NCBI GenBank assembly: GCA_965662265.1
Contig: CBFIGX010000003.1
Location: 62,001-126,000, forward strand
Direction: 5' to 3'
Origin: CBFIGX01 sp965662265
GTDB lineage: Bacteria > Bacteroidota > Bacteroidia > Flavobacteriales > UBA7430
Length of the DNA: 64,000 nucleotides
Under the pieces are notes generated by a model. That model was not told where the DNA came from. It was given only the letters and a program-made list of their open reading frames with translations, and did no database searches. Below, piece by piece: positions 42,264 to 52,000 of the stretch (position 1 is its first letter; the number at the start of each line of letters is the position of its first letter). The position numbers were made by a program, and so were the translations under genes.

Positions 42264-43232
42264 ATGAAGAAAATTTTAACAATTGTATTTGCGATCGCTG
42301 GGTTTAGTGTAGCATTGGCTCAAGGAACTGGTAAAGTTCATGGTAAAATATTTTCTAACTTTAATTATGATTCTGCACAAGAGCAAGCATCTTTTGACAT
42401 TACTCGTGCCTATTTCGGTTACGGGCACACATTTAACGACAAGTTGAGTGCTAAAGTAACTTTTGATGTAGGAGGTACAGACTCAACATCTTTTGCAAGT
42501 ACAGCTTATTTAAAAGTAGCTGCGTTAAAATGGAAAGCTACCGACAAGTTAACTATTAACTTTGGTCAAGTAGGTCTCAAGCAATTCAAAATACAGGAAA
42601 AAAATTGGGGATATCGTTATATTGCTATGTCTTCTCAAGACGAGTATAAAATGGGTGCTTCTGCAGACCTTGGTTTTACTGCAGATTACCAACTTATGGA
42701 TATGTTGTCTGTAGATTTAGCTGTTGTTAATGGTGAGGGTTTCAAAAAAAAGCAAGAAGATGCACATATGAAGACTGGTTTTGGTTTAACAATAACGCCT
42801 AATGAGCGTTTAACTGTTCGTGCTTACATGGATGCCATGTCTGCTGCTGATGTGGAAGTAGATTCTGTTATGACAGAGGTTCCATCTCAAACCACTACAG
42901 CTTTATTTGTAGGTTATAAAGCTGACAAGTTCCGTTTAGGTGTAGAGTACAACATGCAAGCTGCACATGACAACGAAGAAAATATGGATTATGAAATTAC
43001 TTCTGTATACGGTACATACAACTTAACAGATAACATGGGTGTATTTGCACGTTACGATATGGTTTCTTCTGATGAAGATGGTTACACAGAAGAAAACGGT
43101 GACTTTATGATTGCTGGTCTTGAGTACAGACCTGCTAAAGGGGTTTATTTATCTGCCAACTTTAGAAACAATATAGCAGAAGATGCAGATGCAGAGAACC
43201 AAGTGTACATGAATTTACAGTTTAAGTTCTAG
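42264..43232 (+). CDS. Outer-membrane porin-like beta-barrel protein
   Basis: 322 residues with a signal peptide (MKKILTIVFAIAGFSVALAQ). The mature chain alternates polar and hydrophobic residues across about 16 strands, with aromatic girdles, and ends in Phe (MNLQFKF), which is typical of outer-membrane barrels. Phrases such as FDITRAYFGYGHTFNDKLSA and VNGEGFKKKQ recall OprO/OprP-type (phosphate/phosphonate) porins of Bacteroidota. Selectivity cannot be told from sequence. It is monocistronic, with its own promoter and a strong bidirectional terminator. Confidence 0.8.
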   Translation: MKKILTIVFAIAGFSVALAQGTGKVHGKIFSNFNYDSAQEQASFDITRAYFGYGHTFNDKLSAKVTFDVGGTDSTSFASTAYLKVAALKWKATDKLTINFGQVGLKQFKIQEKNWGYRYIAMSSQDEYKMGASADLGFTADYQLMDMLSVDLAVVNGEGFKKKQEDAHMKTGFGLTITPNERLTVRAYMDAMSAADVEVDSVMTEVPSQTTTALFVGYKADKFRLGVEYNMQAAHDNEENMDYEITSVYGTYNLTDNMGVFARYDMVSSDEDGYTEENGDFMIAGLEYRPAKGVYLSANFRNNIAEDADAENQVYMNLQFKF

Positions 43233-43251
43233 ATTACTTAACACCTAGTAT

Positions 43252-43287
43252 AAAAAATGGCTTTGAAATTATTCAAAGCCATTTTTT
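43252..43287. terminator. Bidirectional terminator between the porin and hemF
   Basis: AAAAAATGGCTTTGAA pairs with TTCAAAGCCATTTTTT (16 bp) across ATTA. It ends both convergent transcripts. Confidence 0.9.
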
Positions 43288-43297
43288 TAACATTACA

Positions 43298-44206
43298 TTA
43301 AATCCAATCTTTAGGATTCTTAAGTACGTTAATTAGTTTTTCTTCCTCACTTCCTTCTTTTACTTGGAAGTTATAATCCCATCGAACTTTGGCAGGGAGG
43401 CTCATAAGTATAGACTCTGTTCGGCCTTTGGTTTTAATTCCGAAGTGGGTACCTCTGTCGTGCAATAAATTAAACTCTACATAGCGCCCTCTTCTTATTT
43501 CTTGCCAGTATTTTTCTTTTTCGGTATAACTATCTTTCTTGTGAAAGTCTACAATAGGAGTGTACGCTTCGATAAAGCAGTTTCCTGCTGCCTTCTGGAA
43601 GTCTAGCAGTTCATCCCAAGATTTGTTTTCGTCAGCCTCTAGGTAGTCGTAAAACAGCCCACCTATACCTCGGGTTTCGTCTCTGTGCGAATTGAAGAAA
43701 TATTCATCACAGGCCTTTTTAAATTGAGGATAGTAGTTTTTGTCGTGCGCATCGCACATTGCCTTCATTACCTGATGGAAGTGTTGTGCATCGCGCTCAA
43801 CCAGATAATAGGGCGTAAGGTCTGCGCCTCCACCAAACCATCGTTTTACAATATTCCCTTGTCCATCGTACATTTCAAAATACCGCCAGTTGGCGTGTAC
43901 CGTGGGTACTTTAGGGCTTAGTGGATGTATCACAAGCGAGAGTCCACATGCGTAAAACTGGGCTTCTTGTACTCCAAACTTTTGTTTGAATAGCTCTGGC
44001 AACTCTCCGTGTACTACCGAAGTGTTTACGCCTCCTTTTTCGAATACTTTGCCTTGTCGAATCACGCGTGTTTTTCCACCACCTCCGCCCGGCCTTTCCC
44101 ATTCATCTTCTGTAAATTTTGCACCGCCATCTACTGCTTCAATGGCTGAGCAAATGCGATTTTGCAAGTCGAAAATATGATGAGTGAACTGGTCTTTGAC
44201 AGTCAT
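43298..44206 (-). CDS. hemF: Oxygen-dependent coproporphyrinogen III oxidase
   Basis: 302 residues. HemF converts coproporphyrinogen III to protoporphyrinogen IX using O2. Motifs: HANWRYFEMYDGQG, WFGGGADLTPYYL, the region RGIGGLFYDYLE and RRGRYVEFNLLHDRGTHFGI, all signatures of the family. It is the last gene of hemA-C-D-E-F and abuts the hemE stop codon (TAA then ATG with no gap). An O2-dependent enzyme fits an aerobic organism. Coding DNA here is visibly richer in G+C than in most of the window. Confidence 0.96.
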   Translation of the reverse strand: MTVKDQFTHHIFDLQNRICSAIEAVDGGAKFTEDEWERPGGGGGKTRVIRQGKVFEKGGVNTSVVHGELPELFKQKFGVQEAQFYACGLSLVIHPLSPKVPTVHANWRYFEMYDGQGNIVKRWFGGGADLTPYYLVERDAQHFHQVMKAMCDAHDKNYYPQFKKACDEYFFNSHRDETRGIGGLFYDYLEADENKSWDELLDFQKAAGNCFIEAYTPIVDFHKKDSYTEKEKYWQEIRRGRYVEFNLLHDRGTHFGIKTKGRTESILMSLPAKVRWDYNFQVKEGSEEEKLINVLKNPKDWI

Positions 44207-45235
44207 TTAGCTGTAGTTTTTTACCGCATTAATAAATGCTTGAGCGTGTGCTACAGGTACGTCTGGCAAAATGCCATGTCCCAAATTAACAATGTATTTA
44301 TCTTTACCAAAACGGTCAATCATCTCTTTGGTCCATTGCTCAATTTTTGGAATGGGTGCATACAGGCGAGAGGGATCAAAGTTACCTTGAATAGTAACAT
44401 CTGTCCCGAGTACTTTTCGAGCCATTTCAGGAGTTACCGCCCAGTCTATACCTATGGCATTGGCTCCTGTGGCTTTCAGTTCTTCCAGTGCATACCACGA
44501 TCCTTTTGCAAATAAAATATTAGGTACTGTACAAGCTGTCATTATTTGCTTTAGATAGGGGTAAGAAAGCTCTATAAAGTCATCTGGGCTTAGAAGTCCT
44601 GCCCAGGAGTCGAATAGCTGGAATGCCTGCGCTCCAGCTTTTATTTGAGCCTTCATATAGGCTATGGTGGTGTCGGTAATTTTTTGAAGTAATATTTTTG
44701 CTGCTTCTGGTTGCTCAAAACAAAAGCGCTTAGCTTCGGAGAAGTCTTTAGATCCTTTCCCTTGAACCATATAGCACAATAGTGTCCATGGTGCACCGGC
44801 AAATCCTATCAACGGTACTTCACCTTTCAGGTCCATACGAGTTTGCTTAATACCATCCATTACATAGCCTAAGGTTTCTTGTACATCGGGTATCTTAATT
44901 GCTTCTGCATCGGCTAAATTTTTAACTGTTTTAGGAAGTCTGGGTCCTACACCAGGAACCATATCTACATGGTAGCCCATAGCCATAGGCACCACCAAGA
45001 TGTCTGAAAATAAAATGGCGGCATCTGTACCTACTTGCCAAATAGGCATTGTGGTAATTTCCGATACTAGGTGTGGTGTTTCACATCGTTCAAAGAATGT
45101 ATATTTCTCTCTAAGCACTCTATAGTCTGGCAGAAAACGCCCTGCTTGGCGCATCATCCACACAGGAGGTCTCTCTACAGGTTCACCTTTAAGGGCTCTT
45201 AACAAGAGGTCGTTTTTTAATTCTGGAAACTCCAT
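44207..45235 (-). CDS. hemE: Uroporphyrinogen decarboxylase
   Basis: 342 residues. HemE decarboxylates four acetate side chains of uroporphyrinogen III. Motifs: RPPVWMMRQAGRFLPDYR at the N-terminus (the conserved Arg pair), AILFSDILVVPMAMG with an aspartate in the site, IGFAGAPWTLLCYM and the C-terminal LGHGILPDVPVAH. Length and order match the family. It lies 3 bp after hemD and abuts hemF. Confidence 0.97.
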   Translation of the reverse strand: MEFPELKNDLLLRALKGEPVERPPVWMMRQAGRFLPDYRVLREKYTFFERCETPHLVSEITTMPIWQVGTDAAILFSDILVVPMAMGYHVDMVPGVGPRLPKTVKNLADAEAIKIPDVQETLGYVMDGIKQTRMDLKGEVPLIGFAGAPWTLLCYMVQGKGSKDFSEAKRFCFEQPEAAKILLQKITDTTIAYMKAQIKAGAQAFQLFDSWAGLLSPDDFIELSYPYLKQIMTACTVPNILFAKGSWYALEELKATGANAIGIDWAVTPEMARKVLGTDVTIQGNFDPSRLYAPIPKIEQWTKEMIDRFGKDKYIVNLGHGILPDVPVAHAQAFINAVKNYS

Positions 45236-45238
45236 GGG

Positions 45239-45901
45239 TTAGTTGTTTACTGTTGTGTATTGTTTTAGCATGGCTTCAAAGGAAGCTTCGGGAGCAATAT
45301 AATAGTCGTTTATGCCTTTAGATACTAAGCTTTTTGCGGTAGTATTACCTATGCAATAATAGTTAAATGTTTGCTCAAAAGTGTTTTTTTGGGCGTAAGA
45401 TTCTACGGCCGACGGACTTAAAAAGAATAGACTATCGCCTTTTTTTACATCTATAAGTTTTGGACTCAGTTGTGTGGTATAGACTTGGTGTTCTATTAGT
45501 TTTATATGCTCTGCTTTTAATTTGTTTGGCAGTTCATTTCTTCGAAGGTTTCCACAAAAGAATACCGCCGATCTAACTCCATCAGCAATCATTTTAGTGG
45601 CCAAACTTGCTGCATCTTCGTCTTGTCCTTGCAGGGCTTTGTACGATTTTTTTAACAAGGCTTTGGCAGTTTGCTTTCCCGAAGCGTAAATACTGCCAGA
45701 AAAGGTGTAGTGAGGTAAGTGTTTTACTGCATTTTTACTGGTAAATACTAAAGCATCTACCTGTTCAATGGTTTTCGGAAAAGGAAGGTAAGATATCGTT
45801 GTTAGGGCTACGTCTTGAATAAAATAGCCATGCGCCATAGCCAGGTCGTGTTGTTGTCTGGTTAGCGATGTGGTTACGTATATTTGCCCTTGGTCTTTCA
45901 T
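45239..45901 (-). CDS. hemD: Uroporphyrinogen-III synthase
   Basis: 220 residues. HemD closes and inverts hydroxymethylbilane to uroporphyrinogen III. The family is poorly conserved; the two-domain alpha/beta plan is visible, with ALVFTSKNAVKHL, GSIYASGKQTAKAL, GVRSAVFFCGN, SLFFLSPSAVESYAQ and FNYYCIGNTTAKSL. Position between hemC (2 bp) and hemE (3 bp) supports the call. It is somewhat short (usual 240-260), which is common in Bacteroidota. Confidence 0.85.
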   Translation of the reverse strand: MKDQGQIYVTTSLTRQQHDLAMAHGYFIQDVALTTISYLPFPKTIEQVDALVFTSKNAVKHLPHYTFSGSIYASGKQTAKALLKKSYKALQGQDEDAASLATKMIADGVRSAVFFCGNLRRNELPNKLKAEHIKLIEHQVYTTQLSPKLIDVKKGDSLFFLSPSAVESYAQKNTFEQTFNYYCIGNTTAKSLVSKGINDYYIAPEASFEAMLKQYTTVNN

Positions 45902-45903
45902 AC

Positions 45904-46824
45904 TTAGTGCAAACGTTTTTCTTTGGGTAGTTGGTCTATAATTTTTTTCGCGCCTCTTTCAAGGGCATAATGGGCCGCGTCTACTCCTAGGTGGTGTGCC
46001 AGAGTTGGATCTTTTTCTAGCACCACTTCAATTTTTACTTCTGCCTCAGGATCCATGACTACAGTTTTTAATTTTAGGATGTTGTCTTCAATTTTTGCAT
46101 AAGCACCTATTGGAGCAGAGCAACCTCCGTTTAGTGTATTTAAAAAGTCGCGTTCTATGCTGGTACAAAGGGCAGTTTCTTTATGATGAATGCCTTTGCA
46201 CAGTGCTGCGGTATGCTGGTCTTCTTCTCGGCACACCACGGCTACCGCTCCTTGCCCTGGTGCCGGAATCATCCAGTCTAATACGGTAGCAATTTCGTAA
46301 TCTAATGCCAAGCGCTCCAGACCTGCCGCGGCAAAAATAGCACCATCCCAATCGCTAGATCTTAATTTTTTGATTCTTGTTTGTACATTTCCTCTGATGT
46401 CGCAGGTACGATGTTTTTGGTACTTGTCTAACCACTGAGACTTACGCCTATTGGAGCTAGTGGCAATGCAAGCGACATAGTCCTGTTGTTCTAGAAACTG
46501 AGCATTGTTTCTAACCACTAAAACATCAAACGGGTTGGCTCTTTCCATAACTGCGCAAATTACAATACCTTGGGGCAAATCAGTAGGAATGTCTTTTAGC
46601 GAATGCACGGCAATGTCAATCTTAGCGGCTAAGAGCGCATCGTCTAATGCTTTGGTAAAAACGCCTTTTCCACCCATAAGTGGTAGTGGAGTGTCGAGTA
46701 CTTTGTCGCCTTCAGATTCTATGAGTACTAGCTCAGATAAGTGCCCCAAAGACTTTAGTTCTTCCTGAACTTTATTGGCCTGCCATAGCGCTAGCTTACT
46801 TTTTCTTGTACCTATTCGAATCAT
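45904..46824 (-). CDS. hemC: Hydroxymethylbilane synthase (porphobilinogen deaminase)
   Basis: 306 residues. HemC polymerises four porphobilinogens on a dipyrromethane cofactor. Motifs: IRIGTRKSKLALWQANKV, SEGDKVLDTPLPLMGGKGVF, DIAVHSLKDIPTDLP, TSSNRRKSQW, the region PAPGQGAVAVVCREED, and LNTLNGGCSAPIGAYA holding the cofactor cysteine. Its ATG overlaps the hemA stop (ATGA), indicating coupled translation. Confidence 0.97.
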   Translation of the reverse strand: MIRIGTRKSKLALWQANKVQEELKSLGHLSELVLIESEGDKVLDTPLPLMGGKGVFTKALDDALLAAKIDIAVHSLKDIPTDLPQGIVICAVMERANPFDVLVVRNNAQFLEQQDYVACIATSSNRRKSQWLDKYQKHRTCDIRGNVQTRIKKLRSSDWDGAIFAAAGLERLALDYEIATVLDWMIPAPGQGAVAVVCREEDQHTAALCKGIHHKETALCTSIERDFLNTLNGGCSAPIGAYAKIEDNILKLKTVVMDPEAEVKIEVVLEKDPTLAHHLGVDAAHYALERGAKKIIDQLPKEKRLH

Positions 46825-48056
46825 GAATCTAGTTTAAACATTTCTTTTACCAACTTCACCATGTCGTCTGCATTTCGATGTTTGGATTTGATGTATTCGG
46901 TGGCTTGATTAACAATTTTGTTTACCACACTAGTGGATAATTTATCAGCCTTTTCTAGCTCTTCTTGGCTCAATCTATTTTTCTGTTGCTCCAACTCTTT
47001 AATCCGGTAGCTGTGTAGCTTTTCTCTTAATGCTTGTATGGTAGGAGCAAGACTTCGCAGTTGCACCCATTCATAAAATTCATTCTTGTGGAGGTTTATG
47101 ATGGTTCTAGCTTTGGGGATATTTTTCTTACGCTCGGCAAGGGTTTCATCTTGAATACTATGGAGCTGATCCATGTCTATCAGATCTATATGCGATAACT
47201 CTGCTACGCCTGGGTCAATATTTCTCGGAACAGATAGGTCTAGAAGTAGAATATCGTTACTTATTTTGTGAAGGTGTTCTTTTTTTACTGTAGGATGCTT
47301 AGCTCCGGTAGCGACAATGAGGAGGTCTGTGTTGCTAAGCTCTGTCTCTAAGTTTTTTAAGTGCGCAACTCTCAAACCAAGAGGTTTGGCAATGGCATCT
47401 GCTTTAGATTTGGTTCGATTGATAAGCAGCACCTCTCTATGAGGGTGTTTGAGTAAGTTTTTTACCGTTGTTTCTCCTATTTCCCCCGTGCCATAAAGGA
47501 TGATTTTTTTCTTGGACAGGCTTTTTATGCGTTGCTTGATAAAAAGCACAGCCGCATGGGCAACCGATGCTGGCCCTTCGTTGATATCAGTGTCTGTACG
47601 CACATCTTTATATGCTTGCAGTACAAATTGCATTAAACGGTGTGTGTAGCCATCGAGCATATTTTTTTTATGGGCTTGTTTTACCGCTTCTTTTACTTGA
47701 CTCACAATTTGCAAGTCGCCCAAAATCATTGAATCTAAGCCACAGCATAGTTCAAAAAGTTGATGGACCGCTTTGTCTTCTGTATGTAAAAAATGATATT
47801 CCTCAAACTCATCTCGGCTGGCATTGCTATGCTTTTGGTAGAGTTCTACGAGTGGGTCTATTTTGCTACTGTGCGCAAAAAATTGAGCTCTGTTACAGGT
47901 AGTTACTACAAACAAGCTTTCTACGCCTAGTTTTTTGGCCTCATTTAAAATGTGCACAGTACTTTCTTCACTAAAATCAAATTTCCCCCGGATATCGATG
48001 GGGGTTTTCCAGTGAGAAATTCCTAAGCTGATAAATTTTTGTTTGCCTTTGCTCAA
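46821..48056 (-). CDS. hemA: Glutamyl-tRNA reductase
   Basis: 411 residues from the TTG at 48056 (read MSKGKQKFISLGISHWKTP); the frame has no ATG nearby, and a TTG further upstream (48089) lies at the edge of the -7 box. HemA reduces Glu-tRNA to glutamate-1-semialdehyde, the first committed step of tetrapyrrole synthesis. Catalytic Cys54 is in VTTCNRAQFF, followed by LFELCCGLDSMILGDLQIVSQ, the Rossmann motif LYGTGEIGE and DLSVPRNIDP. It heads hemA-C-D-E-F. hemB and hemL are not in the window. Confidence 0.93.
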   Translation of the reverse strand: MSKGKQKFISLGISHWKTPIDIRGKFDFSEESTVHILNEAKKLGVESLFVVTTCNRAQFFAHSSKIDPLVELYQKHSNASRDEFEEYHFLHTEDKAVHQLFELCCGLDSMILGDLQIVSQVKEAVKQAHKKNMLDGYTHRLMQFVLQAYKDVRTDTDINEGPASVAHAAVLFIKQRIKSLSKKKIILYGTGEIGETTVKNLLKHPHREVLLINRTKSKADAIAKPLGLRVAHLKNLETELSNTDLLIVATGAKHPTVKKEHLHKISNDILLLDLSVPRNIDPGVAELSHIDLIDMDQLHSIQDETLAERKKNIPKARTIINLHKNEFYEWVQLRSLAPTIQALREKLHSYRIKELEQQKNRLSQEELEKADKLSTSVVNKIVNQATEYIKSKHRNADDMVKLVKEMFKLDS

Positions 48057-48078
48057 ATTCAATAGGAATTGATTTATG

Positions 48079-48086
48079 CAAAAATA
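48079..48086 (-). promoter_or_regulatory. -7 promoter box (TATTTTTG) for the heme operon
   Basis: TATTTTTG on the minus strand matches TAnnTTTG, 22 bases before the TTG start of hemA at 48056. It rules out the upstream TTG at 48089. Confidence 0.55.
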
Positions 48087-48163
48087 CAAGGGTTTTATAA
48101 ATTAATAAAGGATTTGTAGAAGACTTTTGTCATCTTTATTCTTCCAAATAATAGCAATTTAAG

Positions 48164-48192
48164 TTGGCCTTAATTTTGATTTGATACATTTG
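48164..48192 (+). promoter_or_regulatory. Promoter (-33 TTG, -7 TACATTTG) for the barrel protein gene
   Basis: TTG at 48164-48166 and TACATTTG at 48185-48192 with an 18-base spacer: the most complete Bacteroidota-type promoter in the window. The ATG is at 48220. Confidence 0.65.
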
Positions 48193-48219
48193 CAGCGCAA
48201 TCGTTTAAAAGTTTTTTTT

Positions 48220-49035
48220 ATGAAAAATTTATTCCTCCTGTTCCTTATGATTGGTTCTTCTTTAGTTGCTCAAGATTACACAAAGCATCTAAGCAAAAAA
48301 GGGGAGTTTTATGTGTTTTGGGGGTGGAATAGGTCTGTATATACTAATTCAGACATTCACTTTAAAGGTGATAATTATGATTTTACCTTGTATAATGTGC
48401 AATCTAGCGACCGGCAAACTCCGTTCAACTTTAACAATTATTTTAATATTAAAAGATTTACTATTCCTCAGTATAATGGTCGCATAGGATATTTTATCAG
48501 CGATAAGTACAGCATATCTTTTGGTTCAGACCATATGAAGTATGTTATGGATAGTGTACAAACGGTCCGTATAAATGGCTATATAGAAAATTCTGGAACC
48601 TACTATGATGGTACCTATAGCGATCAGGAGATTCAGATTCACCCTGATTTTTTAGAGTTTGAACATACAGATGGTTTAAACTACTTAAATATAGAGTACA
48701 GAAGACATGACAGGATTTCTACCAGGTCTATCCTTTCATTGAACACTATAGTTGGTGCTGGAATTGGTATATTGGTGCCTAGAACAAATGCAACTCTTCT
48801 AAGCCACAAAAGACATGATGATTTTCATTTAGCAGGTTACGGCTTTGGATTTGTTGGCGGACTGCAGCTAAACATAGGTGCACACTTTTTTATTTTAGGG
48901 CAGGCAAAAGCTGGATTTATACATATGTCAGATATCCGAACTACCCAATATGATTCTGATAAAGCATCTCAGCAGTTTTATTTTGGTCAAGCAAACATTG
49001 TCTTCGGCTACCGAAGGAATTTATTTTCCGAATAA
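48220..49035 (+). CDS. Outer-membrane beta-barrel protein of unknown function
   Basis: 271 residues from the ATG at 48220 (MKNLFLLFLMIGSSLVAQ is the signal peptide); an upstream TTG (48181) lies before the promoter box and is rejected. The mature chain has alternating strands rich in Tyr, Phe and Asp, such as FYVFWGWNRSVYTNSDIHFK, GRIGYFISDKYSISFGSDHM, YLNIEYRRHD and FHLAGYGFGFVGGLQLNIGA. It fits the small 8-12-stranded barrels common in marine Bacteroidota. No function can be assigned. It is monocistronic and ends in a bidirectional terminator. Confidence 0.7.
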   Translation: MKNLFLLFLMIGSSLVAQDYTKHLSKKGEFYVFWGWNRSVYTNSDIHFKGDNYDFTLYNVQSSDRQTPFNFNNYFNIKRFTIPQYNGRIGYFISDKYSISFGSDHMKYVMDSVQTVRINGYIENSGTYYDGTYSDQEIQIHPDFLEFEHTDGLNYLNIEYRRHDRISTRSILSLNTIVGAGIGILVPRTNATLLSHKRHDDFHLAGYGFGFVGGLQLNIGAHFFILGQAKAGFIHMSDIRTTQYDSDKASQQFYFGQANIVFGYRRNLFSE

Positions 49036-49054
49036 AGTCAGTTCCTTCTTACCA

Positions 49055-49078
49055 AAAAGCCTCCAATTGGAGGCTTTT
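49055..49078. terminator. Bidirectional terminator between the barrel gene and the BNR-repeat gene
   Basis: A 10-bp perfect stem AAAAGCCTCC/GGAGGCTTTT with an AATT loop. It ends both convergent transcripts. Confidence 0.85.
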
Positions 49079-49079
49079 A

Positions 49080-52000
49080 TCATTTGATGACTTCTAAGCG
49101 TTTGGTATAGATTTCGTGCTCTGCTTTTAAACGATAAAAGTATGAGCCTGAAGATAAGTTGTTTAACTCAATCTTAAACTCATGATATCCAACATCAGCA
49201 TTTCCTGATGAGATTGTCTTTATACGCTTCCCAATTACGTCGAATAATTCTAGTGAGTAGTCCATACGTTTATTTAAGTAAAGTCTAATAATACTTTCCT
49301 TGTTGGCAGGGTTAGGGACTGCGCCAAATAACTGGCATGTTCCTGTACTTTTACTGTTTGCAATTTGTTGGGCTACCAGGACATTATTTTGAGTAAATAT
49401 CTGCTCGCCCTCATGAATAATTTCTATTTCTTGCCATCGGTTAGCGGCTGTGGACCAGTGTTTTGCAGTCCAAGTTTCATGCACAAATAAACCGTCTTTC
49501 TCCAAAGTGGTAAGATCATTCCCCCAAACACAAACTACTGTTGTAGGTAGTGTGATTTTTGCTGCACCTACCAAAGAGTTTTCTGCATCATAAATATGAA
49601 TTTCATCGTCTGGCCCCACTTCCATAGACCAGCTTGTTACAGGAATAACAATATGCATATTAGACCCTGTATTTTTGTTGAAATCTAATACCTGACTATT
49701 GGTGTCAGTCCAAAGAGATTCTTCCATTCTGTAGTCTGCATCATTTGAGATATAGTTTAAGTAAATTGCATTTTCAGCTTTTATCTGATAGCCTCTTCCA
49801 GCTATCATATTTCCTATCCCATTAAAATTCCAAGCGGGTAGATAGGCATTTCCTAAATAATCTTTCACGATGATAATTTCATCAGAAATTTCTTCAAGTA
49901 CCAAACTTGCATTTGCAGACTCTTGGCGGATATAAGAAATAATATTCCATCCTTGATTAATAGGAATACTTAAATTTTCAGGAGCTACCACTTCACCATC
50001 AACGCTTAGTACCATGGCTTGGTTAAGTTTAACTTGGTATCCTTGTACATTGCTTACATTACCAATAGCGTTAAAGCTCCACTCTGGTAAATAGGCCGAT
50101 CCCTCAAAATCTTTTACAATAACAATGTGGTCATTTATTTCCGAAAGGACAGTTTCCAATGATGGGTCTTCTGGTATAATATAGGTAGAGAAAATATTCC
50201 ACCCCTCTTCTAGATTAATGTTTTGTGTAGCATAGCTTATATAGCTACACGATTCATCGTTAATATTTGCCTGTGGGTTGTAGTTGGTAGCTGAGGGGTC
50301 TATACAACCTAGAATAGGGTTAATTACGGGTAGTGTACCATCGTTATTTACAAAGTTTATATTATCTATAAACAAGCTATTACCGTAGCCGTTTATAGCT
50401 ACAAAGCGAATGTTTACAACCTGATTGGCATACTCTGACAGGCTGATATACAGTTGTCCCCAGTCCTCACAGCTAGGCTCCCACCAATTACTTTGGTCGG
50501 CCGCCGTAGCCAAGTCTAAACCATAGGCTTCCCATAATGTAGTCCAATTTGTACCACAGTCAGTAGAAATTTCTACTTTTAGTCCGTCAGAATACCCATT
50601 TCCATATCTGGCATAAGCATAATCGAATTGGAGTGTTGCGTTGTCTAAGGGTGCCAAGTTGTATTTGGGGCTTAATAGGTCAGCTTCACCTCCTGCCTGA
50701 CTTATATAGTAGTTGTTGACGTATGCCGCTGAGCTAGAGTCACAATTGGCACCAGAAGTAAATTGATAGGTCTGCCATGAAAAACCAGCAGGAGGTAGTG
50801 TCCAATTTTCTGGTGGAAAGTTTTCTTCTTCAAAATTTTGTTGCATAAGGGATAATTCGCTAATACTTTCGTCTTCAAAGTTGATAAAGCTGCTTAAAGT
50901 TTGACTATCAGATCCATTAATGTCTGCTACTGTTAGTGTTACGTCATATTGTCCTGGATTTTCATAATATACCAAAGGATTTTCTTCGTCGGAAGTTGCT
51001 GGTATTCCTCCTTCAAATTGCCAGTTATAGCTCGCTCCATCTGTGCGCATAGCAGAATGGTTGTAGAATTGAACAATGTTATTGGTGCAGTTTATATCAA
51101 AATTGTCTGCAGCGATTTGGGCTGAAGGTCCGAATTCTTCGTAAAAATTAACCTCCCAAACCCCCTGATTTGTTCCATTTTTCAATTTTCCTTCTTTGTA
51201 GTATGGAATTAGTTGTGTAGAGAAGGTTTGTAATGGTAGGTTGTTGTTGAACAATTCCCAATCTGTCATGTTATTATTTCTATAGTACACGGCTTGCCTG
51301 GTGCCAATATAAACACCTCCATTAGAGCCCCTGTGGTATTCGATGTTGGTAATATTTTCGTTGCTTATAGAGGCTGTTGAAAGGTTGGTCCAGCTAGATC
51401 CACCATTTATAGATTTGAATACATCATGCCCTTGTCCATCACTAGGATTTCCATACATGGAAGTTCTAACCATCCATATATGGTTCTCATCTTCGCTGCT
51501 TACTGTAATATCGTAAGGAATCCAAATTTGACCGTTAATGGTGTTAGATGATGGGGTGATGTCTACCCACGAATTACCCGCATTTGTAGATCGGTATATT
51601 TTTTTCGTATCCCACCACCCTGCGTAAGTACACACATAGATATAGTTTGGATTTGACCAAGCGACTTCTACAGAGGTAACTTTTTCACCAAAATCGTATA
51701 AGGAGTTGGTGCTAGTTCCTCCGTCAGTAGATTTGTAAAGCTGTGTTCCGTTCCCAATATAAAGGATGTTGGGCGATCGAGGATCAAACTCTAGATTGCT
51801 AGATTCACCAACAATATATGAAGCATTTGGGTTTTTATCCATAGTAAAAGAACCTAAGCTTTCGGTTCTATCTCCTGGCAATAACCTTCCTCCGTTATCG
51901 GTATATACTTTTCTGTTGTCGGCAAAGTTTACAAAGCCTCTATAGTTGTCGCCTCCTTCAGCACACAGCCATCCTCCTTCGTAAACCTCATGATCTTTAA

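Noticed and set aside
48181..48219. TTG start for the barrel protein at 48181
   Set aside because: It lies before or within the -7 box; the ATG at 48220 opens a clean signal peptide.
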